Assembly (NCBI GenBank): GCA_023486985.1
Contig: JAMDEM010000186.1
Location: 1 to 19,567 of the forward strand
Length of the DNA stretch: 19,567 bases
Direction of reading: 5' to 3'
Source: Bacillota bacterium
Lineage (GTDB): Bacteria; Vulcanimicrobiota; JAMDEM01
In this document: positions 7,078-14,576 of the stretch, piece by piece
Position numbering within the stretch: the stretch's first letter is position 1
How the letters are laid out: each line of letters begins with the position of its first letter
The notes under the pieces: model-generated
What the model was told of the DNA's origin: nothing
The model's input: the letters and a program-made list of their open reading frames with translations, nothing else
Databases searched by the model: none
Translations under genes and position numbers: made by a program

Positions 7078-7148
7078 GTCATTGCAAGGTGTACAGCCGG
7101 GTACCAGCCAGCGGTGGGCAAACAATCTCCTGCTTCACCAGGAATGAC
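7078..7148. repeat. GTCATT/AATGAC-ended dispersed element (71 bp)
   Basis: The element runs from GTCATT (7078-7083) to AATGAC (7143-7148). Read on the minus strand it starts GTCATTCCTG and contains CCCACC followed by GGTACCCG, the same order as in the element at 17268-17359. Sequences of this type are common intergenic palindromic repeats in environmental bacteria. It occupies the region just upstream of fabF. Confidence 0.65.
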
Positions 7149-7214
7149 AGCCTGTATAAAGATTATTTTATTTAAATAATTTCTACGACTTTATTAAACT
7201 TCCTTTCCCCCGCC

Positions 7215-7249
7215 CTCTCCCCGTTGGGGAGAGAATTAAGGTAAGGTGG
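7215..7249. repeat. Short hairpin element after ruvB
   Basis: CTCTCCCC (7215-7222) and GGGGAGAG (7226-7233) form a perfect 8-bp stem with a GTT loop, followed by a tail containing AAGGTGG that resembles the GGTGAGGGG end of the other elements. It lies just beyond the ruvB stop, and could act as an mRNA 3' stabiliser or weak terminator, but there is no good T-tract. Confidence 0.55.
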
Positions 7250-7259
7250 TGCCTTTACA

Positions 7260-8291
7260 CTAATCCCTGTTAAAAAATAGCTTCTGCTGAGAAGCTTCCT
7301 CTCCATCGATATTAAAATAACTGTAAGTGCCTGCCGTTGCGGTTCTCCCTCTTGGAGTTTTCATTATCAATCCCTTTTGCAGCAAGAAAGGTTCATAAAC
7401 CTCTTCAATGTTCTCTGATTCTTCATTTACAGTAGCTGCAAGTGTTTCGATGCCTACAGGACCTCCTTTAAACTTCTCCACAAGGGATCTTAATATTCTT
7501 CTATCAACATCATCCAGCCCCATCTGATCAACGCCAAGTTTTTCAAGAGCTTCCCCTGCAATCCTTGCGTCAATTAAGCCATCCCCCAGAACCTGTGCAA
7601 AATCACGCACTCTTCGCAAAAGCCGGTTCACAATTCTTGGAGTGCCTCTGGCTCTTGAGGCAATTTCCGCCGCTCCGTCTTCTTTTACTGTTATTTTTAA
7701 AATATCAGATGAACGCAGGACAATTGATTCAAGGTCAGCAGGTTCATAGAAGTGCAAATGAAATATTATGCCGAAACGGTCTCTTAAAGGAGATGATATG
7801 GCTCCGGATCTGGTTGTTGCGCCCACAAGGGTAAATTTCGGAAGTTTTATTTTTGCAGCTCTTGAAGTCGCTCCTTTGCTTATAACCCGGTCAAAAGTAA
7901 AATCTTCCATTGCCGAATAAAGAACTTCTTCAACCACCTTGCTGAGACGGTGAATTTCATCGATAAAAAGCACTTCTTTTTCCTGGAGATTTTTAAGAAT
8001 TACCAGGAGATCTATGGGTCTCTGAATGGCTGGCCCGGAAGTTGCTCTCACTTTAACGCCGAGCTCACGGGCGATAATATTAGCAAGGGTTGTTTTTCCA
8101 AGGCCTGGTGCGCCGTAAAGGAGAACATGGTCAAGTGCGTCATCTCTTTTTCTGGCAGCTTCAATGAAAACTTTAAGGTTTTCCTTTATTCGTTCCTGTC
8201 CGATATAATCGGCTAGTTTCTCAGGCCTCAAGCTGCGGTCAAACCCTTTGTCTTCCTCTATTTTTATTGACGAAAGAAGCCGGACGCCCAA
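7260..8291 (-). CDS. ruvB: Holliday junction branch migration ATPase RuvB
   Basis: RuvB is the hexameric AAA+ motor that drives branch migration of Holliday junctions bound by RuvA. From a TTG start at 8291 the product has 343 residues, normal for the family. It shows RSLRPEKLADYIGQ near the N-terminus, Walker A GAPGLGKTT (about 60-68), Walker B with DEIH (111-114), sensor 1 GATTRSG (157-163), the arginine-finger block LRDRFG (about 169-174), and a C-terminal winged-helix domain ending with PRGRTATAGTY. The frame stays open to another TTG at 8327 and an ATG at 8315, but those starts fall inside ruvA and have poorly spaced ribosome binding sites. TTG 8291 begins 4 bases after the ruvA stop and has GGAAGGGTGG upstream. 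The start choice is less certain than the identity. Confidence 0.93.
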   Translation of the reverse strand: MGVRLLSSIKIEEDKGFDRSLRPEKLADYIGQERIKENLKVFIEAARKRDDALDHVLLYGAPGLGKTTLANIIARELGVKVRATSGPAIQRPIDLLVILKNLQEKEVLFIDEIHRLSKVVEEVLYSAMEDFTFDRVISKGATSRAAKIKLPKFTLVGATTRSGAISSPLRDRFGIIFHLHFYEPADLESIVLRSSDILKITVKEDGAAEIASRARGTPRIVNRLLRRVRDFAQVLGDGLIDARIAGEALEKLGVDQMGLDDVDRRILRSLVEKFKGGPVGIETLAATVNEESENIEEVYEPFLLQKGLIMKTPRGRTATAGTYSYFNIDGEEASQQKLFFNRD

Positions 8292-8295
8292 TATG

Positions 8296-8898
8296 CTACA
8301 CCACCCTTCCGGCATTAAGTATTTCAAGCCCTTCTGAAATTATTTTTTCAAGACCTGCATCGGCGGGGAGCTTCAGCCTGGCTTCCCTTACCACATGCTC
8401 TGCCTCGTGAGGGGTACAGCCCAGCCCGACAAGAGTGCTGACAGCATCTTCCATGATTTGATCTTCAGGGTTAGATTCAAGCTCTTCCTTGAGCAGGGAT
8501 TTAACTTTCTCTTTTATTTCAAGAATGATTCTTTGCGCGGTTTTCTTGCCAATACCCGGTATTTTAAGAAGAGTTGCGGAATCCTCATTCTGAACAGTCC
8601 TGGCGAAGCGTTCAGCCGGCAGAACCGACAAAATAGAAAGAGCTATTTTAGGTCCGATGCCTGAAACCTGAATTATCATTTTGAAAATTTCCCGGTCGGC
8701 TGCGGAGTCGAATCCGTAAATGCTAATCTCGTCTTCACGCACGTGAGTATATGTATAAAGCTTTAAACTTTCACCATGTCGTATCCCTTTTTCCAGCATT
8801 CTTTCCGGGACAAAGGCACCATATCCTACTCCGCCTACATCAATAACAATTAAGTTTTTCCCCGCAAAATCTACAATGCCTTCAAGATGATAAATCAA
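8296..8898 (-). CDS. ruvA: Holliday junction DNA-binding protein RuvA
   Basis: RuvA tetramers clamp the four-way junction and recruit RuvB. The 200-aa product has the N-terminal OB-fold (about 1-63, opening MIYHLEGIVDFAGKNLIVID), two helix-hairpin-helix motifs (VSGIGPKIALSIL near 78-90 and IPGIGKKTAQRII near 113-125), and the mobile domain III (about 148-196) that contacts RuvB. The start is TTG at 8898, fixed by GGAGGAG a few bases upstream and by its overlap with the ruvC stop as TTGA. The length is normal and the ruvC-ruvA-ruvB order is canonical. Confidence 0.95.
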   Translation of the reverse strand: MIYHLEGIVDFAGKNLIVIDVGGVGYGAFVPERMLEKGIRHGESLKLYTYTHVREDEISIYGFDSAADREIFKMIIQVSGIGPKIALSILSVLPAERFARTVQNEDSATLLKIPGIGKKTAQRIILEIKEKVKSLLKEELESNPEDQIMEDAVSTLVGLGCTPHEAEHVVREARLKLPADAGLEKIISEGLEILNAGRVV

Positions 8899-9368
8899 AT
8901 CTCCTCCATATTAAACCAGTGACAAAGAGCTATAGCCAGGGCATCTACTTCATCATCTTTTTTTATCTTTTCAATGCCGAGATTAAGTTTCACCATTTCC
9001 TGTACCTGGCTTTTCGTAGCCCTTCCGTATCCGGTTATAACTTCTTTGACTTCCAGCGGTGTATATTCTGCCACTTTAACCCCGCAGTGGACGGCGGCAA
9101 GCATAATAACACCTCTTGCTTCTCCCACCAGCAGGGCTGTCTTTATATTCTTATTAAAAAACAACTGCTCAAGAGCCATGCAGTCCGGTTTAAATTTTTC
9201 CAGTATGCCTTTTAAATCCTTATAAATTTTTCCAAGCCGACTTTCCTTTGAATCATCCTTGGAGGTGATAATACAGCCAAAACCAAGTGGAGCGCAATGC
9301 TCATTTTTTACATGTATTACGCCGTAACCGGTTGTGGCTGTGCCTGGATCTATTCCAAGGATTACCAA
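8895..9368 (-). CDS. ruvC: Holliday junction endonuclease RuvC
   Basis: RuvC cuts Holliday junctions symmetrically in concert with RuvAB. The 157-aa product opens with the RNase H-fold strand MVILGIDPGTATTGYG and has the four acidic catalytic residues expected: D7, E67 (ALEQLFF), D139 and D142 (in KKDDEVDALAIALCH). Its length is a little below the E. coli protein, with the normal C-terminus. The start is TTG at 9368, supported by a perfect AGGAGG at 9375-9380 and by the exact match of the following residues to the conserved N-terminus. A dispersed repeat (9386-9617) separates it from yebC, its usual neighbour. Confidence 0.95.
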   Translation of the reverse strand: MVILGIDPGTATTGYGVIHVKNEHCAPLGFGCIITSKDDSKESRLGKIYKDLKGILEKFKPDCMALEQLFFNKNIKTALLVGEARGVIMLAAVHCGVKVAEYTPLEVKEVITGYGRATKSQVQEMVKLNLGIEKIKKDDEVDALAIALCHWFNMEEI

Positions 9369-9374
9369 ATTTAA

Positions 9375-9380
9375 CCTCCT
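9375..9380 (-). promoter_or_regulatory. Shine-Dalgarno that fixes the TTG start of ruvC
   Basis: AGGAGG (minus strand) lies six bases before the TTG at 9368 and five bases outside the end of repeat copy B. It explains why ruvC remains translatable although the region upstream is repeat sequence. Confidence 0.8.
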
Positions 9381-9385
9381 AAAAA

Positions 9386-9617
9386 CCCCTCACCTTTATC
9401 CTCTTCTTTGTTTTCCTCTTCGCTATCGCCTCGCATTAGCTCGGCTTTTATTGCGGAGCTCAGGGTTTTACGGAACCTTCTAGACTCGCAACCGCTCGTC
9501 AAGAAGTTCCAGCCAAAACCCGTGCTCTTGCTACGCAAGCCCTCCCTGTTCGGTCGGGACGCACCCCAGGGGGGCGAGGATGTAGCGCCCGTTCCCCGAA
9601 CGGGCAAGGGTGAGGGG
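9386..9617. repeat. Long dispersed repeat, copy B (232 bp)
   Basis: This is the second copy of the element at 4003-4249, in the same orientation. It starts with CCCCTCACC (9386-9394) and ends with GGTGAGGGG (9609-9617). It differs from copy A mainly in a short segment near 9482-9499 and in its final part, which here contains a perfect hairpin GCCCGTTC-CCC-GAACGGGC (9587-9605). A minus-strand open frame of 78 codons (9371-9607) runs through it and matches the false N-terminal extension seen in copy A, so it is repeat-derived and not a gene. The element sits between yebC and ruvC, starting 6 bases after the yebC stop. Confidence 0.9.
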
Positions 9618-9623
9618 GCAAAA

Positions 9624-10379
9624 TCATACTTCAGCCGCTATCTCCTCCATTATACTTGCCGGTATGTCAAAGTTCGCATATACATGCTGCACATCTTCAT
9701 TATCTTCAAGCGCTTCCATCAGCTTTAAAACCCCGGAAGCGTCTTTTTTGTCCACCGTAATAACAGTTGAAGGAATCATTGTTATTTCTGCTTCCTCATA
9801 TTTGATGCCTTTATCATCAAGCACCTGCTTTACTTTGCTAAACGCTGCCACTTCAGTAGTAAGCTCAAAAGTTTCTTCGCTTAATTTTAAATCTTCAGCA
9901 CCGGCTTCCAGAGCTATGTCCATCAATTCATCTTCCTTCATTAACGAAGAATTTATTGTTATTAGACCTTTTTTCTTAAATATCCAGGCAACACAGCCGT
10001 TTTCACCCATATTCCCTCCGTATCTGGCAAATATGTTTCTGATATCGGCTGCAGTTCTGTTTCTGTTATCGGTAGCTGCCTCCGCTATTACAGCAACACC
10101 GCCCGGAGCGTATCCTTCGTAGATTATTTCCTCAAGGTTCGATGCGCCGCCCTCACCGCTTGCTTTTTCAATCACTCTCTTGATATTATCCATGGGCATA
10201 TTAACTTCACGTGCTTTTTGCACTGCCATTTTAAGCCTGAAATTATTTTCCGGATCGCTGCCGCCTTGTTTTACAGCCATAAGTATTTCGCGGGAAACCC
10301 TGGTAAAAAGCTTTCCCTTCACGGCGTCAACTTTAGATTTTCTTACTTTGATATTATGCCATTTTGAATGGCCCGACAT
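9624..10379 (-). CDS. yebC: YebC/PmpR family protein (DUF28)
   Basis: The 251-aa product opens with the diagnostic MSGHSKWHNIKVRKSKVDA and follows the family through QKAREVNMPMDNIKRVIEKA, YEGYAPGGVAVI and RTAADIRNIFARYGGNMGENG. Members have been described as DNA-binding transcriptional regulators and, more recently for YebC-type proteins, as translation factors helping ribosomes through difficult sequences; which applies here cannot be told. The ATG at 10379 has GGAGG seven bases upstream. It starts 15 bases after the stop of the giant hybrid kinase and precedes ruvCAB, the classical yebC-ruv arrangement. Confidence 0.95.
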   Translation of the reverse strand: MSGHSKWHNIKVRKSKVDAVKGKLFTRVSREILMAVKQGGSDPENNFRLKMAVQKAREVNMPMDNIKRVIEKASGEGGASNLEEIIYEGYAPGGVAVIAEAATDNRNRTAADIRNIFARYGGNMGENGCVAWIFKKKGLITINSSLMKEDELMDIALEAGAEDLKLSEETFELTTEVAAFSKVKQVLDDKGIKYEEAEITMIPSTVITVDKKDASGVLKLMEALEDNEDVQHVYANFDIPASIMEEIAAEV

Positions 10380-10394
10380 TTAAATTCCTCCATT

Positions 10395-13300
10395 TCAATC
10401 TTCAGACGCTGTAGTATCCAGCTTTTTGCTTGCAACGATTGCAAGCTCTATTATATCATTAACCTCCGAAAGGTTAAAAGGTTTCTGCAAAAGTGCTGTT
10501 GCTCCTTTGTCCAATGCTTCCTTTTGAAAATTTTCCTCCAGGTTGCCGCTCATCATTATGACCGGAATGTCATTTTTTACAGTCTTTATTTCCCGGAGAA
10601 TCTCAAGACCATTTCTCCCTTCCATCATAAAATCAAGAAATACTATATCATAGAAATCTTCTTTTACTTCATTCAGCCCCCTGCTCCCGCTTTCCACGGC
10701 AGTTACCTTTATCCTCCTGTTTGAAAGATGCCTTGTTAAAATATTCCTTATAGGCTCCTCATCATCTATTACGAGAGCTTTAATCGCCCTTTCAATTGCG
10801 CCTGATTGGCAAGTTTCCGGCAAAGGTGTCTTTCCTTCCTTTGGCTCAGGATAACCGGCTTTGCAAAAAATTGGAAGATAGATTGTAAAAGTTGTCCCCT
10901 TGCCATAAGTACTGTTCACATCAATCCTGCCCCCGTAGCTTTTAATAATTCCGTAAGCTACAGACAGTCCCAATCCGGTTCCTGCAACAGACTGTGTTCC
11001 CATTGGACCCTTGGTGGTGAAAAAAGGGTCAAAAATTTTGCTTAAATTTTCCGGTTCTATGCCGTGGCCGTTATCGCTTATTTCGAAAAAGACCATTTCT
11101 CCGTTTCTGCCTGTCTTAATTTTTATCTTCTTTTGCGGTTTATCAAGAGAATGAATGGCGTTTATAAGAATATTAAGCACTACCTGATGCATCTCGCCTT
11201 CATTCATCAGTATCAGCGGAAGTCCGGAGGCATAGTCTTTTTCAAGCTTAATATTCTGCTTTTTGCACTGGTAACTTATAAGCTGAGTTGTCTGGTCAAT
11301 AACGTGGTTTATATCTTTTGACTCCAGATTATTCTGGGGCGCCGCTCTTGAAAAATTAAGAACATTCCTGGTAATTTCAGAAGCCCGGTCAACAAGATGT
11401 TCAATCGAATTTAGGTCTGTTTTGATTTGGTTATTGTCATCCGATTGAAGAGCAAGTTGAATAAGACCCTTTATCCCTGCCAGGAGGTTATTATATTCAT
11501 GTGAAATTCCTGCCGACAGGACGCCGATAGCAGACATTTTTTCGGCTCTTATTATTTGCTCCTGGGCATCTTTTAAGTTGTTATACAAATCCTGTAAACT
11601 TTGATGAGTTTTTGCAATTTCTATGGCTCCGGCAAGCATTGTGCCCATCTCAATCATAAGATTTTCATCCGCTTCGTCAAAGGCATTGGGATTCTTGCTT
11701 CCAATGCTGAAAGTTCCCAGCGCCTCTCCTTTACTGATTAGGGGAATATGGACGGCAACTTGTATGCCTTCTCTATCAAGGATGTCATCTTCAAAATATT
11801 TCTTGTGCCTCTGGCTGCTAGATACAGTAATAATCTTTTGTGAATCTATTGATTCTCCCATCGCCGTTAAATCTTTGTTGAAAGTGCTTAAATAAGCTGT
11901 TTCATCAAGCTTTTCCGAGCTGAGAGAAACCACCAGAAGATTCAAGCCGGAATGATCAAGCAAAGTGAGGCACTCCCAGTCAAACTCATAGAGATTTTCC
12001 AGCTCCTGAAGAAACGCCCGGTATATCTCCATAACTTCCAGGGATGAATGAACAATAGAGTTTACACGGTTAAGGAAGGCAAGCTCTTTGTTTCTCCTGC
12101 GAATTTCTTTCTCAATACGTTTCTTTTCAGTAATATCATTTCCGATTACCAGGATGCCCATAGAAGCGCCATTTTCATCTATAATGTTCGTGCCGTTGAA
12201 GGAAACCTGAATAGGTTTATCTTCTTTATTCTTTAAACCCAGTTCAAATTCACGGATTTTATTCTTTTTTTTCTTCAGGGTTTCAAAAAATGAGTTAATG
12301 CTTTTCAGGCTTCTTGAAGAAAAATATTCGGAATAATGCTTTCCAAAAACTTCCGACTCACTGTAGCCGGTAAGTTCAGATGCATATTTATTAAAAGTCA
12401 TTATCCTGCCTTCGTTATCAACGGCAATTATGAGGCTGTTTGCATTTTCGATAAGGTTAGTGGAGTACTTTTGAAAGTATTTTAAAGTTTCTTCAATGGC
12501 AAGTTTGTCTGTCACATCTCTGGCTATAATAAAAGAACCGGTTACCGTACCTTTTATCTTTATAGGACTGCCGCTTATCTCAAGCCACCTGGGCTCTCCT
12601 TCCGAAGTCCGGCTTTTTATAATCTGATAATTATCATTTTCGTTCTTTAATTGTTTAGAGTTATCCAGGTATTCCATGTCCGACTCAAATAAATCAGAAA
12701 ACTTTTTTCTTGCGATATCATGGCCTATGAAATCAACCGCTGCCTGATTGGCAAAGACTACCTTCCCTTCAAGGTCCATGGTTACTATCATTTCATTTGA
12801 ACTTTGAATTATGCTCTCATAATATTCCTTGAGTTTTAACAGCTCCTGTTCAGCTTCGCTGACATTTTTTTCAAGATCTTTTCTTGCGTCAATATCCCTG
12901 ATAACATAAAGAAAGCCCGAAACTTCGCCCTTCGTTTCAAGCTGAGCGGTGTTTATCTCCAGCCATACTTTCCTGCCTTGCCTGTCTATAGCACGCAGTT
13001 CATAAGGGCCGACGTGCTTGCTTTTTTTTCTTTCTATAAATTTATCCCGCACCAGTGTTTCAAATTCGGGAGCAATCAGGTTGAGGAAATGCTTTCCCAT
13101 GTATTGATCACCAAATCTGTCCCGGGCAGATTTATTTGAATACACTATAACTCCGTCAGTATTAATAATGGCTATATAATCAGGAGACGCTTCAACCACT
13201 TTTTCAAAAAAGCTCTGCATTGACCTGACATTTTCTTCAAGTTCCCTTAATTTGGCAATATCCCTGAGAACAAGGGCAAGGGCAAGGGGATCACCCTTTT

Positions 13301-14576
13301 CGTCCCTTATGAGCGAGGTGGTATACTCAACCTCAATGACTTTTCCTGATTTTATCCTTATTGCCGCAATTCTGCTAGATGAGCCGATTTCAAATGTCGT
13401 TCTTATAATCTCAGCCGGGTCTATTTCCTGCCCGGGCAAATCTCCAAAGCTTATTTTTTTGCTTTTAATCTCCTCATTGGAATAACCGGTCATCACCTCA
13501 AATGCCTTATTGGCATAAATATGTCTTCCCTCAAGGTCTGTAATTGTCATGGGATCTAACATGTCTCTTATTGCACCGGTAAGAAAATTCAGATAATCCT
13601 GCCTTTCCTTCCCGGCAGTTATGTCTCTTATAACTCCGATGGTGCCTTCAACCTGATTTTTTTCCTTTATCAGCGCCAGATTAGTCTGGACATAAAACTC
13701 AGAGCCGTCTTTTCTCTTTATCAGCCTTTCAATATAAATTGACGGAGTCTCGCCCCGCTCGATTATCTGTTTGAATATCATCTGCATATTCTGCATGTCT
13801 TCAGGCGGCGTTGTAAGTTCCAGAAAATTTTTCCCTAACACATCTTCTTCTTCAAAACCTGTGAGTTCATAAAATCTTCTGTTGGCAAAAATCAATCTTC
13901 CATCCCTGTCAAGCCTGACCACCCCGTCATTCATTTTGTGTAATATAAGTTCATACTCGTTATGTAGCTTCTCTGCCTCAACTTTTTCCTGCTTTAATTC
14001 CTCATTCTTTCTAAAATTGTCAATGGCAACGGCAAGCTGACCGCATAAAATTTCAAAGATTCTAATATCTTCCCTGGAAAAATCCCTGTACTCAGTAGTC
14101 ATAATCTGAAAAACCCCGATAAGCCTTTTTCCTGCAATAAGAGGAGAGGATATCATTGAAGAATACCCGTACTTTACTATTTCATTATAAACATATGAGG
14201 CAAAGGGATGTTCTGACATTTTCTTAATAATGATGGGTTCCCTTTTTAAAGCCGTCTGAGCGGCAATTTTATTCTCCCTGGCAGTTACCTTCTGGTGGTT
14301 AATTTTCTTCAGGACTTCAGCAGGCATTCCCCTGACGGCAAAAAGGCGGAGCTCTTTAAGCGGCTCTTCATAAAGAAACAGCACCCCTGTTTTTAAATTA
14401 AAAATCTTAAGAATGCGATCCAGAGAATCCTTGATAAAATTATCGGAATTCATTGACTTTATAATAAAGTTTTGGAACTCATTTATAAAGGTTAGCTGGC
14501 GGTCATGGGAAAGAGCGGACTCGCGGGACTTAGCCGGTTTCTTTTTTGAGGCATTTTTAGTTTTAGTTTTTTTCAT
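10395..14576 (-). CDS. Soluble hybrid histidine kinase: GAF-PAS5-GAF-HisKA-HATPase-REC
   Basis: The 1393-aa product has no membrane segment, so it senses cytosolic signals. Order of domains: basic N-terminus (1-20), GAF (about 24-188), five PAS/PAC units (about 204-323, 326-446, 450-568, 580-696 and 698-820), a second GAF (about 830-992), HisKA with phosphorylatable H1026 in SAGISHEYNN, HATPase with N-box (NILINAIHSL, N1139), DNGHGI at 1168-1173, FDPFFTT and GTGLGLSV (1199-1206), then a REC domain (about 1266-1385) with acidic D1271 and D1272, phospho-acceptor D1315 and K1365. All residues needed for phosphotransfer are present. The PAS units often end with IRDIT-type segments, typical of PAC motifs. 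The ATG overlaps the stop of the preceding kinase gene as ATGA, and yebC follows 15 bases on. Ligands and the target of the REC are unknown; there is no DNA-binding output domain. Confidence 0.9.
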   Translation of the reverse strand: MKKTKTKNASKKKPAKSRESALSHDRQLTFINEFQNFIIKSMNSDNFIKDSLDRILKIFNLKTGVLFLYEEPLKELRLFAVRGMPAEVLKKINHQKVTARENKIAAQTALKREPIIIKKMSEHPFASYVYNEIVKYGYSSMISSPLIAGKRLIGVFQIMTTEYRDFSREDIRIFEILCGQLAVAIDNFRKNEELKQEKVEAEKLHNEYELILHKMNDGVVRLDRDGRLIFANRRFYELTGFEEEDVLGKNFLELTTPPEDMQNMQMIFKQIIERGETPSIYIERLIKRKDGSEFYVQTNLALIKEKNQVEGTIGVIRDITAGKERQDYLNFLTGAIRDMLDPMTITDLEGRHIYANKAFEVMTGYSNEEIKSKKISFGDLPGQEIDPAEIIRTTFEIGSSSRIAAIRIKSGKVIEVEYTTSLIRDEKGDPLALALVLRDIAKLRELEENVRSMQSFFEKVVEASPDYIAIINTDGVIVYSNKSARDRFGDQYMGKHFLNLIAPEFETLVRDKFIERKKSKHVGPYELRAIDRQGRKVWLEINTAQLETKGEVSGFLYVIRDIDARKDLEKNVSEAEQELLKLKEYYESIIQSSNEMIVTMDLEGKVVFANQAAVDFIGHDIARKKFSDLFESDMEYLDNSKQLKNENDNYQIIKSRTSEGEPRWLEISGSPIKIKGTVTGSFIIARDVTDKLAIEETLKYFQKYSTNLIENANSLIIAVDNEGRIMTFNKYASELTGYSESEVFGKHYSEYFSSRSLKSINSFFETLKKKKNKIREFELGLKNKEDKPIQVSFNGTNIIDENGASMGILVIGNDITEKKRIEKEIRRRNKELAFLNRVNSIVHSSLEVMEIYRAFLQELENLYEFDWECLTLLDHSGLNLLVVSLSSEKLDETAYLSTFNKDLTAMGESIDSQKIITVSSSQRHKKYFEDDILDREGIQVAVHIPLISKGEALGTFSIGSKNPNAFDEADENLMIEMGTMLAGAIEIAKTHQSLQDLYNNLKDAQEQIIRAEKMSAIGVLSAGISHEYNNLLAGIKGLIQLALQSDDNNQIKTDLNSIEHLVDRASEITRNVLNFSRAAPQNNLESKDINHVIDQTTQLISYQCKKQNIKLEKDYASGLPLILMNEGEMHQVVLNILINAIHSLDKPQKKIKIKTGRNGEMVFFEISDNGHGIEPENLSKIFDPFFTTKGPMGTQSVAGTGLGLSVAYGIIKSYGGRIDVNSTYGKGTTFTIYLPIFCKAGYPEPKEGKTPLPETCQSGAIERAIKALVIDDEEPIRNILTRHLSNRRIKVTAVESGSRGLNEVKEDFYDIVFLDFMMEGRNGLEILREIKTVKNDIPVIMMSGNLEENFQKEALDKGATALLQKPFNLSEVNDIIELAIVASKKLDTTASED

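Noticed and set aside
9371..9607. 78-codon minus-strand open frame between yebC and ruvC
   Set aside because: It lies almost wholly inside repeat copy B and shares its residues with the frame through copy A; there is no independent coding evidence.
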